From Parvibaculum sp002684405 (GTDB taxonomy: Bacteria > Pseudomonadota > Alphaproteobacteria > Parvibaculales > Parvibaculaceae), in the NCBI GenBank assembly GCA_965140395.1, contig OZ223205.1:372001-436000 (forward strand): a DNA stretch of 64,000 bases. The letters are read 5' to 3'. This document shows, one piece after another, positions 30,859 through 39,788 of this stretch. The notes beneath the pieces are model-generated. The model saw only the letters and a program-made list of their open reading frames with translations. It was not told the origin of the DNA and did not search any database. Both the position numbers and the translations under genes were made by a program. How positions within the stretch are numbered: the stretch's first letter is position 1; each line of letters opens with the position of its first letter.

Positions 30859-30991
30859 AAAAATCACCCTCCTGAGTGGTTGGTGAGTATATTGGCTGAC
30901 ACTTATCGAAATTCAAGGAAAACCGGACATTTCCGGACGTTTCTGAACCGGATTTCATTCAGGGTTTACAGGCTGTTACTCCAGCGGAGCC

Positions 30992-33586
30992 CTAATCCGC
31001 CCTCAGGACCGGCGCGGCAGGCGCCGAAAGCGTTCGCCAGGTGCCGAAAAGCCCCATGAGCATGGTGGCAAGCGCGGCCAGCACGACCGTCAGCGCCAGT
31101 GTGCCGGGCAGGAAGTGCCAGGGCAGATCCATCACCCGCACGACGACGATCCAGGCAGCAAGCGACCCGGCAAGGGTTGCGATCAGCGCCGTAACGAGCC
31201 CCAGCACCGCATATTCCCGAAGGAAGATGCCGAGCACCCGCGCCCTCGTCGCGCCCAGCACCTTGAGCAGGACCGCATCGCGCACCCGCGCGCGATAGCC
31301 CGCCGCCATGGCGCCCGCCAGCACCAGCACGCCCGAGGCGAGCGTCACCATGCCGGTTGCCCGCACGGCCAGCCCGAAATCGTCCAGAAGGCCGTTCACC
31401 GCCTGAAGCGCCTCCTTCACCCGGATCGAGGTGATATTGGGAAAGGCCCGGGTCACATCGGCTTCCAGCCTGCGCTCCCCTTCTTCGCCCACAATGCTGT
31501 TATCCATGGTGACGGTCGCAAGATCGGTATGCGGCGCGGAAGAGAGCAGGCCGGGCGAAAACACCAGCACGAAATTGATGCCCATGCTGGTCCAGTCGAT
31601 TTGCCGCGTATTGGCGATGGTCGCCGTCATTTCGCGGCCCAGCACATTGACGGTGATCTTGTCGCCCGGACCGACGCCGAAGCCCTGCGCCAGATCTTCC
31701 GCAAAGGAAACCTGAATCGGCCCCTGGTAATCGGGCGCCCACCACTTGCCCCGCACCAGTGTCGAATTATCGGGCATGGTGGCCGAATAGGTGATGCCGC
31801 GATCGCCCCTGAGAGCCCATTGTGCCTCGGGCGCAACCTTCACCTCATCGGCCGGTACGCCATTCACCGCCGCGATGCGCCCGCGCAGCATGGGCACTTC
31901 CTGAAACCCCGTGACGCCTTCATGCGCGGTCACGAGATCGCGCAGCGCCGCCGTCTGGTCCGGCTGGATATCGACAAAGAAGAAGGACGGCGCGCGGGAC
32001 GGCAGGTTGTCCGTGATCTCTCCCGACAGATTGCCGTTGATGAGCGACACGGTGACGAGCAGCGTGAGCCCGAGCCCCAGCGACAGCACGATGGAAGGCG
32101 TCGGTGCGCCAGGCCGGTGCAGATTGGCGATGGCGAGACGAAGCTCGGGCCGCCTTACGCGCGGACTTTTTTCGGCAAGTTTCATGATGCCGCGCGCGGC
32201 AAGCCACAAGATCGCGAACACGAAACCGGCACCGATGACGAACCACATCGCAAAGAAACGGTCTTCCGCGAGCCCCACCGCCAGCACGGCGAGTACACCC
32301 AGCGCAAGCCCCACCGCGAGAATGTAGCGGCGCGGCGGAAAACGCCGCATCGGGGCGATGATGTCACGGAAAAGCCCTGTCGCAGGCACGTCACGCGCGC
32401 GCGCCAGCGGCCAGATCGCAAAGGCCAGCGCCGTCAGCACGCCATAGGCGGCGGCCAGTGCGAGGGGACCCGGATAGACACGAAGATCGGCGGGCACGGG
32501 GATCATGTTCCCGGCAACCGCATCGACGATGAAAGGCGCCACGGCGCCCACCGCGAGCCCCAATACGATGCCGACCATGGCCAGCGCCATGACCTGCAGA
32601 AGATAGATCCTGAAGATGAGCGCACCCGGCGCCCCGAGACATTTGAAGGTCGCGATGACGCTCCGCTTGCCGTCGAGATAGGACTTCACCGCATTGGCAA
32701 CGCCCACGCCGCCGACCAGCAGCGCCGTCAGCCCGACAAGCGACAGGAACAGCGCCACACGCTCCACGAAACGGCGCACACCCGGCGAGCTGTCGGTGCG
32801 GTCCTGCACCCGCCAGCCCGCATCAGGGAAGCGTTCCCGCAAGCCGTCGATCCAGCTTTTGAGCGCAACATCGCCCTGCGCACTTTCCGGCAGGCGAATG
32901 CGGTAATGCCAGCTAACCAGACTGCCCGGCTGCACGAGCCCCGTCGCGGACAGCGCCGATTGAGAAATCATCGCGCGCGGCCCCAGCTCGAAGCCGCCCG
33001 CCACACGGTCGGGCTCATGATCGATCGCGGCGCGAATGCGAAACGTCTCGTCGCCGATGACGAGGGTGTCCCCCACCTTCAGCTCCAGCCTGTCGAGCAG
33101 ATTGGGTTCCACCGCCACGCCGAACAGGCCGTCGCGTTTTTCCAGCGCGGATGAAAGAGGCTGCGCCGGCGCGAGCTTCATCGCGCCATAGAGCGGATAG
33201 ATCCCGTCCACGGCTTTCAGCTCGACAAGGCTCTGCCGCCGTTCATCCAGCGCGCCGCCCCCGTTTCGCGCCATGGCGCGCATCTCCGCGCTGACGGAAA
33301 CCCGGTTTCCCTCGGTGAGATAGGCAAGCTCGGCCGCCGTCGCCTGCCGGTGGATGAGGCGGATATCGACATCGCCGCCGAGAATTTCCTGACCCCGCTC
33401 CGAAAGCCCCCTCGTCAGTGCCGTCGAAACGGACCCGACCGCCGCGATCGCAGCGACGCCCAGCGCGAGACAGGCGATCAGCACACGAAACCCGCGCATG
33501 CCGCCGCGCAGCTCGCGGCGGGCATAGACCCAGGCGAGCTTCCAGCCCTGCGCTGCCCGACCCTGCGCCGGATCGGCGCCGTTCAT
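30992..33586 (-). CDS. ybbP: FtsX/YbbP-type ABC transporter permease
   Basis: The 864-residue protein has an N-terminal membrane helix near residues 33-55, then a large periplasmic MacB-like domain. A central cluster of helices and a second periplasmic domain (SFFFVDIQPDQTAALRDL) follow, and two FtsX domains with the last helices near the C-terminus. The length and double-FtsX layout match YbbP. It starts within the stop of the ATPase gene (ATGA overlap). ybbA-ybbP divergent from tesA is a conserved arrangement in Proteobacteria, also seen in E. coli. The substrate is unproven; a lipid or lipoprotein-like cargo is often suggested. Confidence 0.9.
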   Translation of the reverse strand: MNGADPAQGRAAQGWKLAWVYARRELRGGMRGFRVLIACLALGVAAIAAVGSVSTALTRGLSERGQEILGGDVDIRLIHRQATAAELAYLTEGNRVSVSAEMRAMARNGGGALDERRQSLVELKAVDGIYPLYGAMKLAPAQPLSSALEKRDGLFGVAVEPNLLDRLELKVGDTLVIGDETFRIRAAIDHEPDRVAGGFELGPRAMISQSALSATGLVQPGSLVSWHYRIRLPESAQGDVALKSWIDGLRERFPDAGWRVQDRTDSSPGVRRFVERVALFLSLVGLTALLVGGVGVANAVKSYLDGKRSVIATFKCLGAPGALIFRIYLLQVMALAMVGIVLGLAVGAVAPFIVDAVAGNMIPVPADLRVYPGPLALAAAYGVLTALAFAIWPLARARDVPATGLFRDIIAPMRRFPPRRYILAVGLALGVLAVLAVGLAEDRFFAMWFVIGAGFVFAILWLAARGIMKLAEKSPRVRRPELRLAIANLHRPGAPTPSIVLSLGLGLTLLVTVSLINGNLSGEITDNLPSRAPSFFFVDIQPDQTAALRDLVTAHEGVTGFQEVPMLRGRIAAVNGVPADEVKVAPEAQWALRGDRGITYSATMPDNSTLVRGKWWAPDYQGPIQVSFAEDLAQGFGVGPGDKITVNVLGREMTATIANTRQIDWTSMGINFVLVFSPGLLSSAPHTDLATVTMDNSIVGEEGERRLEADVTRAFPNITSIRVKEALQAVNGLLDDFGLAVRATGMVTLASGVLVLAGAMAAGYRARVRDAVLLKVLGATRARVLGIFLREYAVLGLVTALIATLAGSLAAWIVVVRVMDLPWHFLPGTLALTVVLAALATMLMGLFGTWRTLSAPAAPVLRAD

Positions 33587-34275
33587 GCGGGCACCCCGGC
33601 TTCGATGGCGGAAATACGACCGTCCTGAAGACGGATGACGCGGTCGCAGCGCGCGGCCAACGCCTCGTCATGCGTAATGAGCACAAGCGTCGTGCCCTTC
33701 TGCGCATGCAGATCGAACATGAGCTCGATAATCTCCGAGCCGGTGGACTGGTCGAGATTGCCCGTCGGTTCGTCGGCAAGAAGGACTTCCGGATCGCCGG
33801 CCACGGCGCGCGCCAGCGCCACGCGCTGCTGCTCGCCGCCGGAAAGCTGGCCCGGATAATGGCTGAGGCGATGGGAGAGCCCGACACGGGCAAGTTCCGC
33901 CTCCGCGCGCTCGAACGCATCGGCGCGTCCGGCGAATTCGAGTGGGATGGCGACGTTTTCCAGTGCCGTCATGGTGGGAACGAGGTGGAAACTCTGGAAC
34001 ACGATCCCTATGTGATCGCGGCGGAAGCGCGCCAGCGCATCTTCGCCAAGCCCCGTCAGATCCTCGCCCGCCGCGGAAATCCGTCCGCCCGAAGGCCGCT
34101 CCAGGCCCGCCAGCACCATGAGAAGAGTGGATTTGCCGGACCCCGAAGGCCCAACCAGACCCGCCGCCTCGCCCCGCGCGACCGCAAGGTCGATCCCGCG
34201 CAGAATGTTGACCGGCCCCGCATCGCTGGGCAAGGTCAGGCTCACATTTTCGAGTTCGATGATGTTCTCGTTCAA
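33583..34275 (-). CDS. ybbA: YbbA-type ABC transporter ATP-binding protein
   Basis: This LolD/MacB-class ATPase has Walker A GPSGSGKST, signature LSGGEQQRVALARAV and Walker B VLLADEPTGNLD. I start it at TTG 34275 (NENIIELENVSLTLPSDAGP after Met, 230 residues), because homologues begin just before the IIELENVSL strand and GAGGA precedes it closely. The longer frame to 34338 lacks a ribosome-binding site. It is cotranscribed with the ybbP permease and divergent from tesA, with 77 bases between the starts. Confidence 0.9.
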   Translation of the reverse strand: MNENIIELENVSLTLPSDAGPVNILRGIDLAVARGEAAGLVGPSGSGKSTLLMVLAGLERPSGGRISAAGEDLTGLGEDALARFRRDHIGIVFQSFHLVPTMTALENVAIPLEFAGRADAFERAEAELARVGLSHRLSHYPGQLSGGEQQRVALARAVAGDPEVLLADEPTGNLDQSTGSEIIELMFDLHAQKGTTLVLITHDEALAARCDRVIRLQDGRISAIEAGVPA

Positions 34276-34352
34276 ATCCTCACCCCGTCCGGCTGCGTAT
34301 GGCCAGAGACGGGTCCCGCCCGCCGCATCACGTAACAATTAAGGGATATGGC

Positions 34353-35087
34353 ATGTTCCAGACGCGAGACAAGCAAGGCCGTCGCGGAAAAGCCCCGTTT
34401 CGGATTGCGTTGGCGGCTCTCGCACTGGCGTTTCTGGCCTCATGGTCGACAAAGGCGACGGCCGAACAGCCAGCAACGCCGCTGACGATCGTGGCGCTTG
34501 GCGACAGCCTGACGGCGGGCTACCGGCTGCCGCCTGATGCCGGCTTCCCGGAACAGCTTGAGGCCGCGCTGAAAGCCCGGGGATATGAGAATGTGACGGT
34601 GCGGAACGCAGGCGTCTCCGGCGATACGACCTCCGGCGGGCTCTCCCGGCTCGACTGGGCGGTCGGACCGGAGACGGACGCGGTGATCCTCGAACTCGGC
34701 GCGAACGACGCGCTGCGCGGCATCGACCCGGCGATCGCGCGCCGGAACCTCGACGAAATCATCGCCCGGCTGAAAAAGCGGAACCTCCCCATCCTGCTGG
34801 CCGGCATGTATGCGCCGCCCAATCTGGGCAAGGAATATGCGGCGCGCTTCAACCCGATCTATCCGGAACTGGCCAAACAATACGACCTCATCCTGTATTC
34901 GTTCTTTCTCGAAGGCGTCGCCGCCGACCCCGACCTCAATCTGGGCGACGGCCTGCACCCGACACGCAAAGGCGTGGCGGAGATCGTGACCCGCATCATG
35001 CCCGATGTCGAAAAGCTGATTGCTGAGGCACGTGAAGAATCCCGCAAGGAGGCGCGCGAAAGCGCCGCCCCGGCGACCGCCGAATAA
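34353..35087 (+). CDS. tesA: Periplasmic arylesterase / thioesterase I (SGNH hydrolase)
   Basis: TesA/ApeA hydrolyses thioesters, arylesters and lysophospholipids in the periplasm. The 244 residues have a signal sequence (about residues 14-37, basic then RIALAALALAFLASW). The four SGNH blocks follow: GDSL with S52, the NAGVSGDTTSGG block, GANDALRG, and D199/H202 in GDGLHPT. The start at ATG 34353 has AAGGG 8 bases before it. The C-terminus adds a charged helix (EAREESRKEARE). It is divergent from ybbA. Confidence 0.93.
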   Translation: MFQTRDKQGRRGKAPFRIALAALALAFLASWSTKATAEQPATPLTIVALGDSLTAGYRLPPDAGFPEQLEAALKARGYENVTVRNAGVSGDTTSGGLSRLDWAVGPETDAVILELGANDALRGIDPAIARRNLDEIIARLKKRNLPILLAGMYAPPNLGKEYAARFNPIYPELAKQYDLILYSFFLEGVAADPDLNLGDGLHPTRKGVAEIVTRIMPDVEKLIAEAREESRKEARESAAPATAE

Positions 35088-35142
35088 TTTTCCGAACCCG
35101 CAACGACGAAACCGTCATAGACACGAAAGAGGGGGAAACCGC

Positions 35143-36189
35143 ATGGAATATCGTGAACTGGGCCGAACCGGCCTCAAGGTGAGTTCGATCTGTCTCGGCA
35201 CCATGACCTGGGGCGAGCAGAACACCGAGGCCGAAGGCCATGAGCAGATGGACTACGCCATCGACCAGGGCATCAACTTCTTCGACACCGCGGAAATGTA
35301 TGCCGTGCCGCCGCGCAAGGAAACGCAAGGCTCGACCGAGAAGATCATCGGCAGCTGGTTCAAGGCACGCGGCAATCGCGACAAGGTGATCCTTGCCACG
35401 AAGGTCGCGGGGCGAGCCCCGATGGACTGGCTGCGCGACGACGGCTCGCCCGTCGAGCAGAGCCGCGCCCAGATCATGGAAGCGGTCAACAAGAGCCTGA
35501 AACGTCTGCAGACGGATTATATCGATCTCTACCAGCTCCACTGGCCGGACAGGCCCGTCGCCCTTTTCGGCAGCAGCGGCCTTGCCTATCGCCACGTCAA
35601 AGCGGAAACACACCCCATCGAGGAAATCCTCGAAACGCTGGACGAGATCGTGAAATCCGGCAAGGTCCGCCATATCGGCCTGTCCAACGAGACGCCCTGG
35701 GGCACGATGAAATTCCTTCAGGCCTCGGAGACGAAAGGCCTTGCCCGCGTCGCCTCCATCCAGAACGCCTATAACCTCCTTAACCGCACCTTCGAACTGG
35801 GCGGCGCGGAGATCGCCCATCGGGAAGATGTCGGGCTTCTCGCCTATTCGCCGCTGGCGCAGGGCTATCTCACCGGCAAATACCAGAACGGGGCGCTCCC
35901 CAAAGGCTCGCGCAAACAGCTCTTCAACCGCCTCCAGCGCTATGAAAGCCCGCAGGCCGACGCGGCCATCGAAGAATATCTGGCCCTTGCCAAAAAGCAC
36001 GGGCTCGACCCCTCTCAGCTTGCCAACCAGTTCGCCACCACGCGTCCTTTCGTGACGTCGAACATCATCGGCGCGACGACGATGGAGCAGTTGAAGCTCA
36101 ACATCGCCTCGAAGGATCTGGAGTGGACGGAGGAACTGGAAAAGGAAATCCACGAGATTCACCAGAGCCAGCCCAACCCCTGCCCTTGA
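35143..36189 (+). CDS. Aldo/keto reductase, Tas-like
   Basis: The 348-residue NADP(H)-dependent oxidoreductase has a TIM barrel. The start MEYRELGRTGLKVSSICLGT follows AGAGGGGG. The catalytic tetrad is visible: D near residue 50 (FFDTAEMY with D49/Y54), a Lys in VILATKVAG and His in YQLHWPDR. VPPRKETQGSTEKIIG and the long loop around HPIEEILETLDE match the Tas/YajO group. The C-terminal NADP-binding segment is TSNIIGATTMEQL. The substrate is unknown. It follows tesA by 55 bases. Confidence 0.92.
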   Translation: MEYRELGRTGLKVSSICLGTMTWGEQNTEAEGHEQMDYAIDQGINFFDTAEMYAVPPRKETQGSTEKIIGSWFKARGNRDKVILATKVAGRAPMDWLRDDGSPVEQSRAQIMEAVNKSLKRLQTDYIDLYQLHWPDRPVALFGSSGLAYRHVKAETHPIEEILETLDEIVKSGKVRHIGLSNETPWGTMKFLQASETKGLARVASIQNAYNLLNRTFELGGAEIAHREDVGLLAYSPLAQGYLTGKYQNGALPKGSRKQLFNRLQRYESPQADAAIEEYLALAKKHGLDPSQLANQFATTRPFVTSNIIGATTMEQLKLNIASKDLEWTEELEKEIHEIHQSQPNPCP

Positions 36190-36262
36190 GGAGCGTGAAA
36201 GAGGTCTTCACTCTGCAATGTCATTGCAGGGCGTGACCGGCAATCCAGAACGAAACCGCCCT

Positions 36263-36292
36263 GTCATGCCCGGATCAAATCCGGGCATGACA
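36263..36292. repeat. Palindromic intergenic repeat
   Basis: GTCATGCCCGGAT (36263-36275) and ATCCGGGCATGAC (36278-36290) form a perfect inverted repeat around two bases. The same kind of GTCATGCCCGG palindrome is scattered through alphaproteobacterial intergenic DNA. It resembles an arm of the element at 14-89. Confidence 0.65.
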
Positions 36293-36308
36293 GACAAGGA
36301 ACAAGGCC

Positions 36309-36878
36309 ATGATCCGCCTCTTCACAGCGCTGGAAATTCCGCCGGAAGTTTCGGAGAAACTCGTCCAGCTTCAACGCGGGCTCGATGGCGCGCGCTGGAT
36401 CGAGCCGCATGACTTCCACATCACGCTGCGCTTTCTGGGCGACATTCCCGAAAACCTGGCCGACGACGCGGATGAGGCGCTCTCCCGCATTCCGATGACG
36501 CCCTTCCCCGTCGAGATCGAGGGGCTTGGCGAATTCGGCGGCGCTTCGCCTCATGCCGTCTGGGCGCGGGTGAAACCGTCGGAACCGTTGCGCATCCTGC
36601 AGGGGCGGCATGAAAGCGCCATGCGCCGCATCGGCCTGAAACCCGAAACACGGACTTTCCTGCCGCATATCACGCTGGCGCGAACGCGCCGTGCAGACCC
36701 CGCCGAGATCGCACAGTTCATTCAGGCCCATAACCTGTTTGCGACGCCCGGCTTCACGGCCACGCGGTTCGCGCTCTTTTCCTCGCGCGCCAGCAAGGGC
36801 GGCGGACCTTATGTAATCGAGAAAACCTATCCGGAAGACGCCTTCGAACCCGATGAGGAATGGGCGGAAGAAGACTAG
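36309..36878 (+). CDS. thpR: RNA 2',3'-cyclic phosphodiesterase
   Basis: ThpR/LigT proteins have the 2H phosphoesterase fold and hydrolyse or ligate 2',3'-cyclic RNA ends. Both HxTx motifs are present: HITLRFLGD near residues 38-46 and HITLARTRR near 119-127. The 189-residue length is normal and the opening MIRLFTALEIPPEV is typical. The C-terminus is acidic (EPDEEWAEED). It converges with the phosphatase gene at 36875, overlapping by 4 bases. Confidence 0.93.
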   Translation: MIRLFTALEIPPEVSEKLVQLQRGLDGARWIEPHDFHITLRFLGDIPENLADDADEALSRIPMTPFPVEIEGLGEFGGASPHAVWARVKPSEPLRILQGRHESAMRRIGLKPETRTFLPHITLARTRRADPAEIAQFIQAHNLFATPGFTATRFALFSSRASKGGGPYVIEKTYPEDAFEPDEEWAEED

Positions 36879-37348
36879 CCCGCAAGATGCGAAATGAGCC
36901 CGTCGGATGCTTCCTCCAGCATGTCGAGCACATGGGCGAACCCGTCATCCCCGCCATAATAGGGGTCGGGCACGGAGCGCTCGGGATGGTCCGGCGCGAA
37001 ATCCATCATCATGACGATCCGCTCGCGCACATCGCCGGGCGCTTTCAGACAAAGCATCTCGTAATTGTCCTCATCCATGGCAAGGATGAGATCGAAACGC
37101 TGGAAGTCGGCCGCTTTCACCTGCCGCGCCCGAAGGGACGAGAGACCGTAGCCGCGCGCCTCCCCCGCCGCCTGTGCGCGCGGGTCCGGCGATTTTCCGA
37201 CATGCCAGGCGCCCGTGCCCGCGCTGTCGATTTCCACATCGAGCCCGGCCGCCGCCGCACGGGCGCGGAACACGGCCTCCGCGGTCGGCGAACGGCATAT
37301 ATTGCCGAGACATACGAAAAGCACGGCAGGGCGTTTGCCTTTACTCAT
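36875..37348 (-). CDS. Low-molecular-weight protein-tyrosine phosphatase
   Basis: The 157-residue phosphatase has the P-loop C13-LGNIC-R19-S near the N-terminus (VLFVCLGNICRSP) and the general-acid Asp in VPDPYYGG, close to the C-terminal end. It dephosphorylates tyrosine residues or small aryl phosphates in the cytosol; no tyrosine kinase gene is nearby. Its ATG overlaps the stop of the metallopeptidase gene (ATGA), so the two are coupled. Confidence 0.93.
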   Translation of the reverse strand: MSKGKRPAVLFVCLGNICRSPTAEAVFRARAAAAGLDVEIDSAGTGAWHVGKSPDPRAQAAGEARGYGLSSLRARQVKAADFQRFDLILAMDEDNYEMLCLKAPGDVRERIVMMMDFAPDHPERSVPDPYYGGDDGFAHVLDMLEEASDGLISHLAG

Positions 37349-37731
37349 GACGCACCGCGTTCGATGGCGTGCATGTCATCGTCGGAAAAGCCCAGATGAT
37401 GGCCGATCTCGTGAATGAGCACATGGCGGATGATGTCGGCCAGCTTCTCGTCATACTCGGTCCAGTAGTCGAGGATGGGGCGACGGTAGAGAAACACCAT
37501 GTCGGGCATATGCGTGGTCTCGAAGACACTGCGATGCGTCTCCGCCACGCCGTGATAGAGGCCGAGAAGATCGAACGGACTGTCGAGTTCCATCTCCGCC
37601 ATCACTGCCGCATCCGGAAAATCCTCCACCCGGATGACGACATCCGCGCAGCGCGCGCGGAACTCTTCCGGCAGCTCGTCGAATGCGGCCCGTGCGATAC
37701 GCTCGAATTCCTCAATGGGCGGTGCCTTCAT
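37345..37731 (-). CDS. Metallopeptidase family protein (minigluzincin type)
   Basis: This small single-domain zinc peptidase has HEIGHHLGFSDDDMHAIE at its C-terminal end: two zinc His, the catalytic Glu, and a downstream Asp/Glu ligand region. I start it at ATG 37731 (MKAPPIEEFERIARAAFDEL, 128 residues) from similarity to family N-termini. ATG 37767 is equally possible, and neither has a clear Shine-Dalgarno sequence at good spacing. Family members are soluble; physiological substrates are unknown. It is first in a two-gene unit with the phosphatase. Confidence 0.88.
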   Translation of the reverse strand: MKAPPIEEFERIARAAFDELPEEFRARCADVVIRVEDFPDAAVMAEMELDSPFDLLGLYHGVAETHRSVFETTHMPDMVFLYRRPILDYWTEYDEKLADIIRHVLIHEIGHHLGFSDDDMHAIERGAS

Positions 37732-37854
37732 CCTCGACCAATCCAAATGTCTCTCCCTGACTTGCATGGCAAAGGTAGGTGCGCGAAGGTCGCGCATCAA
37801 TCGCCCAATCGACATGAAGTGTTGCGGCGGATATCAGAGGCAAAGGATAGGGAT

Positions 37855-38178
37855 ATGACCGACAAGCTGTCCGATGCGGCGCGGCGCAAGGCGCTGGCCG
37901 GGCTCAAGGGCTGGAGCAAGGTGCGCGGGCGCGACGCCATCGAGAAAAGCTATCGTTTCAAAGATTTCAACGAAGCCTTCGGCTGGATGAGCCGCATCGC
38001 GCTCGTCGCCGAAAAAGCCGACCATCACCCCGAATGGGCCAATGTCTATAACCGCGTGGAAGTCGTGCTGACGACGCATGACGCGGGCGGCGTGAGCGAA
38101 AAGGACATCGCCATGGCAAAGGCGATGGACCGTTACGCCGGCGCCGCGGGACGTCCCCAGACAGCAAAGAAGAAATAG
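37855..38178 (+). CDS. phhB: 4a-hydroxytetrahydrobiopterin dehydratase
   Basis: This pterin-4a-carbinolamine dehydratase recycles the cofactor of phenylalanine hydroxylase and also occurs in organisms lacking it, with a role in molybdopterin metabolism proposed. The 107 residues have the motif EKADHHPEWANVYNRVEV, with the catalytic histidines (HH...H pattern), and LTTHDAGGVSEKDIAMA. The start at ATG 37855 has AGGATAGGG before it. The C-terminus ends in TAKKK. A bidirectional terminator follows. Confidence 0.93.
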   Translation: MTDKLSDAARRKALAGLKGWSKVRGRDAIEKSYRFKDFNEAFGWMSRIALVAEKADHHPEWANVYNRVEVVLTTHDAGGVSEKDIAMAKAMDRYAGAAGRPQTAKKK

Positions 38179-38198
38179 GCGTAGGTGTAAGCGCAAAC

Positions 38199-38232
38199 GA
38201 AAAAGCCCCGGCGTTTCCGCCGGGGCTTTTGT
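38199..38232. terminator. Bidirectional terminator between phhB and SDR genes
   Basis: AAAAGCCCCGGCG (38201-38213) pairs perfectly with CGCCGGGGCTTTT (38218-38230) around TTTC. It has an A-run before and a T-run after, so it serves both convergent genes. Confidence 0.88.
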
Positions 38233-38252
38233 TTGCCGTGAGGCTTTGTCGC

Positions 38253-39035
38253 TTAGCGCGGGGCCATGCGGATCGCGCCGTCGAGACGGACGTCTTCACC
38301 ATTGAAATAGCCGTTCTGGATCATGGTCATGGCCAGGTTGGCATATTCGGCCGGCTGGCCGAGACGGGACGGATAGGGCACCTGCGCACCCAGCGCCTGA
38401 CGGACCTTTTCCGGCGCGCCGGCCAGAAGCGGCGTGTCGAAAATGCCCGGCAGGATGGTGTTGACGCGGATGCCTTCGCGGGAAAGATCGCGCGCGATGG
38501 GCAGCGTCATGCCGACGACACCGGCCTTGGACGCGGAATAGGCAGCCTGGCCGATCTGGCCGTCTTCAGCCGCAACCGACGCCGTGTTGACGATGGCGCC
38601 ACGGTCGCCGTCTTCCAGCGGATCGAGCGACAGCATGCCCGCCGCCGACTTGGCGATGCAGCGGAAGGTGCCGACGAGGTTGATCTGGATGATGAGGTTG
38701 AACTTGTCGAGCGGGAAGTGCTCGGCCGCACCCGTTTCCTTGTTGCGGGAAGCGGTCTTGATGGCGTTGCCGGTACCGGCGCAGTTCACCAGGATGCGCT
38801 CCTGACCGATCGCGTCGCGGGCCTTGGCGAAACCGGCATCGACACTCTCTTCGTCGGTGACGTTCACCTTGCAGAACACGCCGCCGATATCCTTGGCGAC
38901 CGCTTCGCCCTTGTCTTCCTGGAGGTCGAACAGCGCGCATTTCACGCCCTGCGCAGCCAGCACACGGGCCGTCGCTTCGCCGAGGCCGGACGCACCGCCC
39001 GTGATCACGGCGGAAATATTGGAGTCGAGTTTCAT
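38253..39035 (-). CDS. SDR oxidoreductase, 3-hydroxyacyl-CoA dehydrogenase type 2-like
   Basis: The 260-residue short-chain dehydrogenase has the nucleotide-binding TGGASGLGEA (residues about 12-21), NCAGTGNA, the catalytic Ser in NTASVAAEDG and YSASK. The opening VITGGASGLGEATARVLAAQG and the KTASRNKETGAAEHF insert resemble HSD10-type 3-hydroxy-2-methylbutyryl-CoA dehydrogenases, suggesting a role in branched-chain or fatty acid oxidation (inference). ATG 39035 is preceded by GGGAG; the longer upstream frame is non-conserved. Confidence 0.9.
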   Translation of the reverse strand: MKLDSNISAVITGGASGLGEATARVLAAQGVKCALFDLQEDKGEAVAKDIGGVFCKVNVTDEESVDAGFAKARDAIGQERILVNCAGTGNAIKTASRNKETGAAEHFPLDKFNLIIQINLVGTFRCIAKSAAGMLSLDPLEDGDRGAIVNTASVAAEDGQIGQAAYSASKAGVVGMTLPIARDLSREGIRVNTILPGIFDTPLLAGAPEKVRQALGAQVPYPSRLGQPAEYANLAMTMIQNGYFNGEDVRLDGAIRMAPR

Positions 39036-39356
39036 TAGGCTCTCCCTGTTTTTCCCCCTACGGGAAATGGATCGGAGCTTCGATGCCGCCGGTAATTCGG
39101 CGCATCCGCCCCGCTTTGTACGTCCCGTACCGGTCCCGTAAGGGGACCCCGGCACCGGCGCTCGGGTTAGGGATTTAGCAAATTCCGGCCCCTTTACGCG
39201 AGCGTTAAATGCCCGGAAATGCAGGGAAACTACGCAAAATGAGATTGGCGTCACGATTGACGCAGGGGCGCCTTGCGCTTGCAACGCCCCCTTTCCGCCC
39301 CCATTTTTCTATTACATGCACGAAATGGCATAAGCAGGAAAGGCGACGAGAGCGAC

Positions 39357-39785
39357 ATGGCCCCTTCCCAAGGCTCACATTCCGGCCCGGACGGCGTAGA
39401 GCGCGAGCTGGAAAGCCCCCGGCTCATGCTGCCCGCCGTGATGCACCGCAATGAGCAAGAGGTCCGCAAGGGCTTCTGGAAGAAGCTCCTGAAAGTGGCC
39501 GGCCGCATCCCCTTCTCGGAGGAAGCGGGCGCCGCCTATTACTGTGTGCGGGACCCTGCAACGCCGGTGCGCGTGAAGGCGATCCTGCTGGCGGCGCTTG
39601 CCTATTTCGTGACGCCTGCCGACCTCATTCCCGATGTCGTGGCAGGCTTCGGCTTCACCGACGATGCCACCGTGCTGATGGCGGCGATGGGGCTCGTGTC
39701 GAGCCACATCAAACCGACCCATCGCAAACACGCGCGGGAGGCCTTGCACATGCCACCCAGCGAGGACCTCAAGGAAGAGGACTGA
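39357..39785 (+). CDS. DUF1232/YkvA family protein
   Basis: The 142-residue protein carries the DUF1232 signature: VRVKAILLAALAYFVTPADLIPDVVAGFGFTDD, a hydrophobic helix followed by the PxDLIPD motif (around residues 72-95). Family members are small membrane-associated proteins of unknown function. I start it at ATG 39357, with purine-rich sequence upstream. The N-terminal 50 residues are hydrophilic. It converges with the serine hydrolase gene 3 bases away. Confidence 0.88.
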   Translation: MAPSQGSHSGPDGVERELESPRLMLPAVMHRNEQEVRKGFWKKLLKVAGRIPFSEEAGAAYYCVRDPATPVRVKAILLAALAYFVTPADLIPDVVAGFGFTDDATVLMAAMGLVSSHIKPTHRKHAREALHMPPSEDLKEED

Positions 39786-39788
39786 TCC

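Noticed and set aside
30859..30867. GTG start three codons upstream for the BI-1 gene
   Set aside because: The GTG overlaps the AGGAGGG ribosome-binding sequence; the ATG at 30858 has proper spacing.
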